DNA of 64,000 nucleotides, from the NCBI GenBank assembly GCA_025403435.1, contig CM046350.1, forward strand, positions 8,219,512 through 8,283,511, in the 5' to 3' direction. Positions 60,904 to 64,000 of this stretch are shown here, in pieces. The notes under the pieces were generated by a model. That model was given only the letters and a program-made list of their open reading frames with translations. It had not been told where the DNA came from and did no database searches. Position numbers and translations under genes: made by a program. Position 1 is the stretch's first letter. Every line of letters begins with the position of its first letter. This DNA comes from Artocarpus heterophyllus. Taxonomy: Eukaryota; Streptophyta; Magnoliopsida; Rosales; Moraceae.

Positions 60904-60908
60904 GACTT
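60904..60908. repeat. left target-site duplication GACTT
   Basis: GACTT directly precedes the 5' LTR and recurs directly after the 3' LTR at 63238-63242. Confidence 0.9.
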
Positions 60909-61312
60909 TGTAACCGTTGCGTTATTTTAACGGTTTCAATAAGGAATTGAAACCAATTTATTTTGTTGCAATTATTGGCTCATATTTATGCCCATTAACA
61001 CACATTGATAACTGAATTCTTAAACCTTTAAGAATCCTTGATGGAAGGATTTCTAAGGCAGCAGAGAAAATCAGAAAAATTTTTACGTTCATTGTGTGTT
61101 GAACAAAAACTTGGGTTCCCAAGTCCAAAAATTCTCTAAAGTACCAACACCATCAATTGAGCTTTTTGGAGGACTTGGAAGCTTTCAAGTGCAAGCAGTC
61201 ACGGTACACCAGAGATACAATGTAATGGCAGGAGGTATACATTATTTTCACGCTTCCGTTTGATTTTGATATGCTTGTTGTTTTAGCATGTTAGAATCGT
61301 TTATGTTTTTCA
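60909..61312 (+). repeat. 5' LTR of the copia element
   Basis: Starts TGTAACCGTTG and ends TATGTTTTTCA. Nearly the same sequence recurs at 62832-63237. Confidence 0.93.
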
Positions 61313-61314
61313 TT

Positions 61315-61326
61315 TGGCATCAGAGA
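61315..61326 (+). promoter_or_regulatory. primer-binding site (tRNA-iMet type)
   Basis: tggcatcagaga lies two bases after the 5' LTR and differs by a base or two from the tggtatcagagc usually found in plant copia elements primed by initiator tRNA-Met. Confidence 0.8.
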
Positions 61327-62523
61327 GAGGTTTATATAAAACAACCTGAAGGATTCTCCTCTAGTGATGGTGATCAATTGGTGTGCAAACTCAAGAAATC
61401 CATATATGGTTTGAAACAGGCTTCCCGTCAATGGTATTTGAAATTCCACGATGTCATCCCTTCATTTAGTTTTAAAGAGAATATCATGGATCAATGTATA
61501 TACCAGAAGGTCAGTGGGAGCAAGATTTGTTTCCTTGTTTTATATGTGGATGATATCCTTCTTGCAACCAATGACAAGGGGTTTCTATATGAGGTGAAAC
61601 AATTCCTTTCTAAGAACTTTGATATGAAGGATATGGGTGAGACATCTTATGTCATTGGCATAAAGATCCATAGGGATAGATCTCGATGCATTTTGGGACT
61701 ATCGCAAGAAACCTATATCAATAAAGTCTTAGACAGATTTCAGATGAAAGATTGTTCACCAAGTGTAGCACCCATTGTGAAGGGTGATAAGTTCAGTTTG
61801 AACCAATGTCCAAGGAATGATTTCGAGAAAGTTTAAATAAGCAACATTCCTTATGCTTCAGCTGTCGGAAGCCTTATGTATGCTCAGGTCTACACAAGAC
61901 CTGACATTGTATTTGTTGTGGGAATGTTAGGAAGATATCAGAGTAACCCAGGCATTGACCACTGGAGGGCTGCAAAGAAAGTGATGAGGTACCTTCAAGG
62001 TACAAAGGATTACATGCTTATGTATAGATAAACTGACATTCTAGAGGTGATTGGCTACTCCGATTCAGACTTTGCTGGCTGAGTTGATTCGAGAAAATCA
62101 ACTTCAGGTTATATTTTCATGCTAGCCGGAGGAGCTGTATCTTGGAGGAGTGGAAAGCAAACGTTGGTTGCTACTTCCACAATGGAGGCAGAGTTCGTTT
62201 CTTGTTTTGAGGCTACTTCGCATGGTGTATGGTTGAAGAGTTTCATGTCAGGCCTCAGAATTGTAGATTCGGTGTCTAGGCCATTAAGAATATATTGTGA
62301 CAATTCAGCTGTTGTCTTTATGGCTAAGAATAATAAGAGTGACAGTCGAAGTAAACATATCGACATTAAGTACTTAGCCATAAGGGAACGCATTAAGGAA
62401 AATAAAGTGGTCATTGAGCATATAAGCACTGAATTGATGATCGCAGATCCTCTGACAAAAGGAATGCCACCGAAGTCATTTAAGGATCATGTTGTACAGA
62501 TGGGACTTGGTTCCATAATGTAA
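61327..62523 (+). pseudogene. copia reverse transcriptase-RNase H remnant
   Basis: One continuous frame carries EVYIKQPEGF, KSIYGLKQASRQW, the catalytic LYVDDILLA, and then the RNase H part with [17 protein letters not shown] and the C-terminal [13 protein letters not shown] and DPLTKGMP. It is interrupted by three in-frame stops (TAA 61834-61836, TAA 62029-62031, TGA 62080-62082) with no shift of frame, so point mutation alone broke it. The N-terminal two-thirds of a copia polyprotein is absent. It cannot make a working enzyme. Confidence 0.93.
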
Positions 62524-62820
62524 ATTTGTTTGTAGATACAATGTACAGTCTTAATGAAACTCTTATTCAGTTGTGATATTTTCTCATATTTGTTTTGCGC
62601 ATAAAGTTATTAGAAAAAAAATTCACATTTGGTAGGACCAAGAATAAACATTGGGTTTATTCATAAAGTTAAGTTACCATATAAGGAATAAAGTCTGAGA
62701 AATAATACATTGTAATACATGGAAGATAATACTCACAATTTAGAGAAACTATCGCTATGATTCATGTATTTGTTTCCTAAAAGTTTGGGTTTAATGAATA
62801 TAAAGATAAATATGGAGACC

Positions 62821-62830
62821 AAGTGGGAGA
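62821..62830 (+). promoter_or_regulatory. polypurine tract of the copia element
   Basis: aagtgggaga lies one base before the 3' LTR, where plus-strand priming occurs. Confidence 0.75.
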
Positions 62831-62831
62831 A

Positions 62832-63237
62832 TGTAACCGTTGTATTATTTTAAAGGTTTCAATAAGGAATTAAAACCAATTTATTTTGTTGCAATCATTG
62901 GCTCATATTTATGCCCATTAACACAACTTAGTAACTGAATTCTTGAACCTGTTTAAGAATCCTTGATGGAAGGATTTCTGAGGCAGCAGAGAAAACCAAA
63001 AATTTTTTTACGTTCATTGTGTGTTGAACAAAAACTTGGGTCCCCAAGTCCGAAAATTCTCTAAAGTAGCAACACCATCAATTGAGCTTTTTGGAGGACT
63101 TGGAAGCTCTTAAGTGCAGACAGTCACGGTACACCGGAGATACAGTGCAATGGCAGGAGGTACACATTGTTTTCACTATTCCGTTTGATTTTGATATGCT
63201 TGTTGTTTTAGCATGTTAGAATCGTTTATGTTTTTCA
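62832..63237 (+). repeat. 3' LTR of the copia element
   Basis: Starts TGTAACCGTTG and ends TATGTTTTTCA, matching the 5' LTR with scattered substitutions and small indels. Confidence 0.93.
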
Positions 63238-63242
63238 GACTT
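63238..63242. repeat. right target-site duplication GACTT
   Basis: Matches 60904-60908. Confidence 0.9.
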
Positions 63243-64000
63243 GTCTAAAAACAGGCCATGTTTGAATCAATCCGCATAATACTAAAATGACCCGATTGAC
63301 CCACGATAAATTATTTAAATATTTTTCCTACAGTAGATAAATTTTCCCTAGGCAGTTTAACTTTATTTATTTATTTATTTATTTTCAGAAAACCTAAAAC
63401 CTCAAAGTGGGAAAAATAAGACAGATAAATGCGGCTTCTGGACCATTTAGAATAACCCTATCGCTATTCTCTGCTGCCTAAGTGCTAATAAGAGGCAATT
63501 TTTTTTTTCTCCTTTAAAATGTCACCTGTATGAAATTGGACGATAATATGGAAAAGAAAAGGATGGTCATTATATCTAGGCTGGACTTGCTTAATAATAG
63601 TAATCCAACATAATTATTTTTCTTGCTGAATTGAAAAGGCTATTCCGCCCTAAGTTAGCTTAGGCAGTTATCATTAAAACCAGAATATATATATATTTTT
63701 TTTCCTTTTGTGTTCTTTCATCTAATATATGTTGGATGAAAAGTTATATTAAGTAGTCCATTAAGTTACATTAAGCTTTTCTGCAGCTTGGGAATAATAG
63801 TATTTGGCTGACATGTAAGGAATTTCTGATATCATTCTCATGCAAATGTAATTTAATAAGCATTTATCTTCTCTGTTTCTGAAGTCTACGATACACATTA
63901 TCTAAAAAAGACTATGTTGTTTGCATCAACACCACCGATTACACATGCATTTAAAAGAGGAGAAAGAAAATGCAAAGCAAAGGTAATAATAAAAAAAAAC
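63243..64000. other. intergenic region, no gene seen
   Basis: Begins with the right part of the degenerate repeat split by the copia element. After that come a TTTA repeat near 63363-63384, a TA tract near 63687-63698 and AT-rich sequence with no supported gene. Confidence 0.55.

Larger units (their letters stand above)
60909..63237 (+). mobile_element. internally deleted Ty1/copia LTR retrotransposon
   Basis: 2329 bp bounded by two LTRs of about 405 bp and the 5-bp duplication GACTT. An initiator-tRNA-Met-type primer site (tggcatcagaga, 61315-61326) follows the 5' LTR, and a purine tract (aagtgggaga) precedes the 3' LTR. Only the reverse transcriptase to RNase H end of pol is left. gag, protease and integrase are missing, so reverse transcriptase sequence starts directly at the primer site. 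The two LTRs show a few dozen differences by eye, so the insertion is not recent. Confidence 0.93.

Noticed and set aside
61288..61836. A host gene
   Set aside because: Motifs are those of copia reverse transcriptase, the frame starts inside the LTR, and LTRs with a target-site duplication enclose it.

Overview
This window is nuclear DNA from a flowering plant, most likely a eudicot. It is AT-rich, its genes have several exons split by AT-rich GT-AG introns, and the intergenic space is full of plant-type MITEs, SINE-like repeats and LTR retrotransposons. The protein-coding genes recognised are plant-specific or have clear plant counterparts: a PGG-domain ankyrin protein, an A-4 DREB/ERF factor, MTV1, a long-form tRNase Z and the chloroplast NDH subunit PnsB3. 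The species cannot be fixed from this sequence. A run of exactly 100 N (985-1084) marks a draft-assembly gap.

Layout. 1-985 holds a possible first exon of an unidentified gene. 1085-3270 (minus) is an ankyrin-repeat/PGG membrane protein whose reading frame is broken about six times, all on the gap-facing side. 3.3-24 kb is gene-poor: one orphan exon (4970-5146), a 3.27 kb solo LTR (7458-10726) with an internal 72-bp tandem repeat, two copies of an A-rich dispersed repeat, and tRNA-derived SINE sequences. 24315-25127 (minus) is an intronless ERF gene. 25.1-35.3 kb is another gene desert, containing an 839-bp fold-back element and a pair of repeats, one of which carries a nested MITE.

35.4-60.7 kb is the gene-rich part. 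It holds, in order, a seven-span membrane protein (9 exons), COX19 (4 exons), a LETM1-like protein (14 exons), MTV1 (minus, 5 exons), long-form tRNase Z (minus, 12 exons, one GC-AG intron), tRNA-Asn(GUU) and PnsB3 (6 exons). 60909-63237 is an internally deleted Ty1/copia element with matching LTRs and target-site duplication.

These are independent housekeeping and organelle genes, not an operon-like unit. COX19 serves mitochondrial cytochrome oxidase assembly. PnsB3 serves the chloroplast NDH complex. Long tRNase Z trims tRNA 3' ends, and MTV1 is a clathrin-coat adaptor at the trans-Golgi network. The order ERF, MTV1, tRNase Z, PnsB3 resembles, from memory, the Arabidopsis block At3g16280-At3g16250, with three additional genes between ERF and MTV1 here. 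No previously undescribed biological system was found. The most unusual items are the large fold-back element, the solo LTR with its frame-preserving minisatellite, the copia deletion derivative, and the tRNA gene lying between the divergent tRNase Z and PnsB3 genes.
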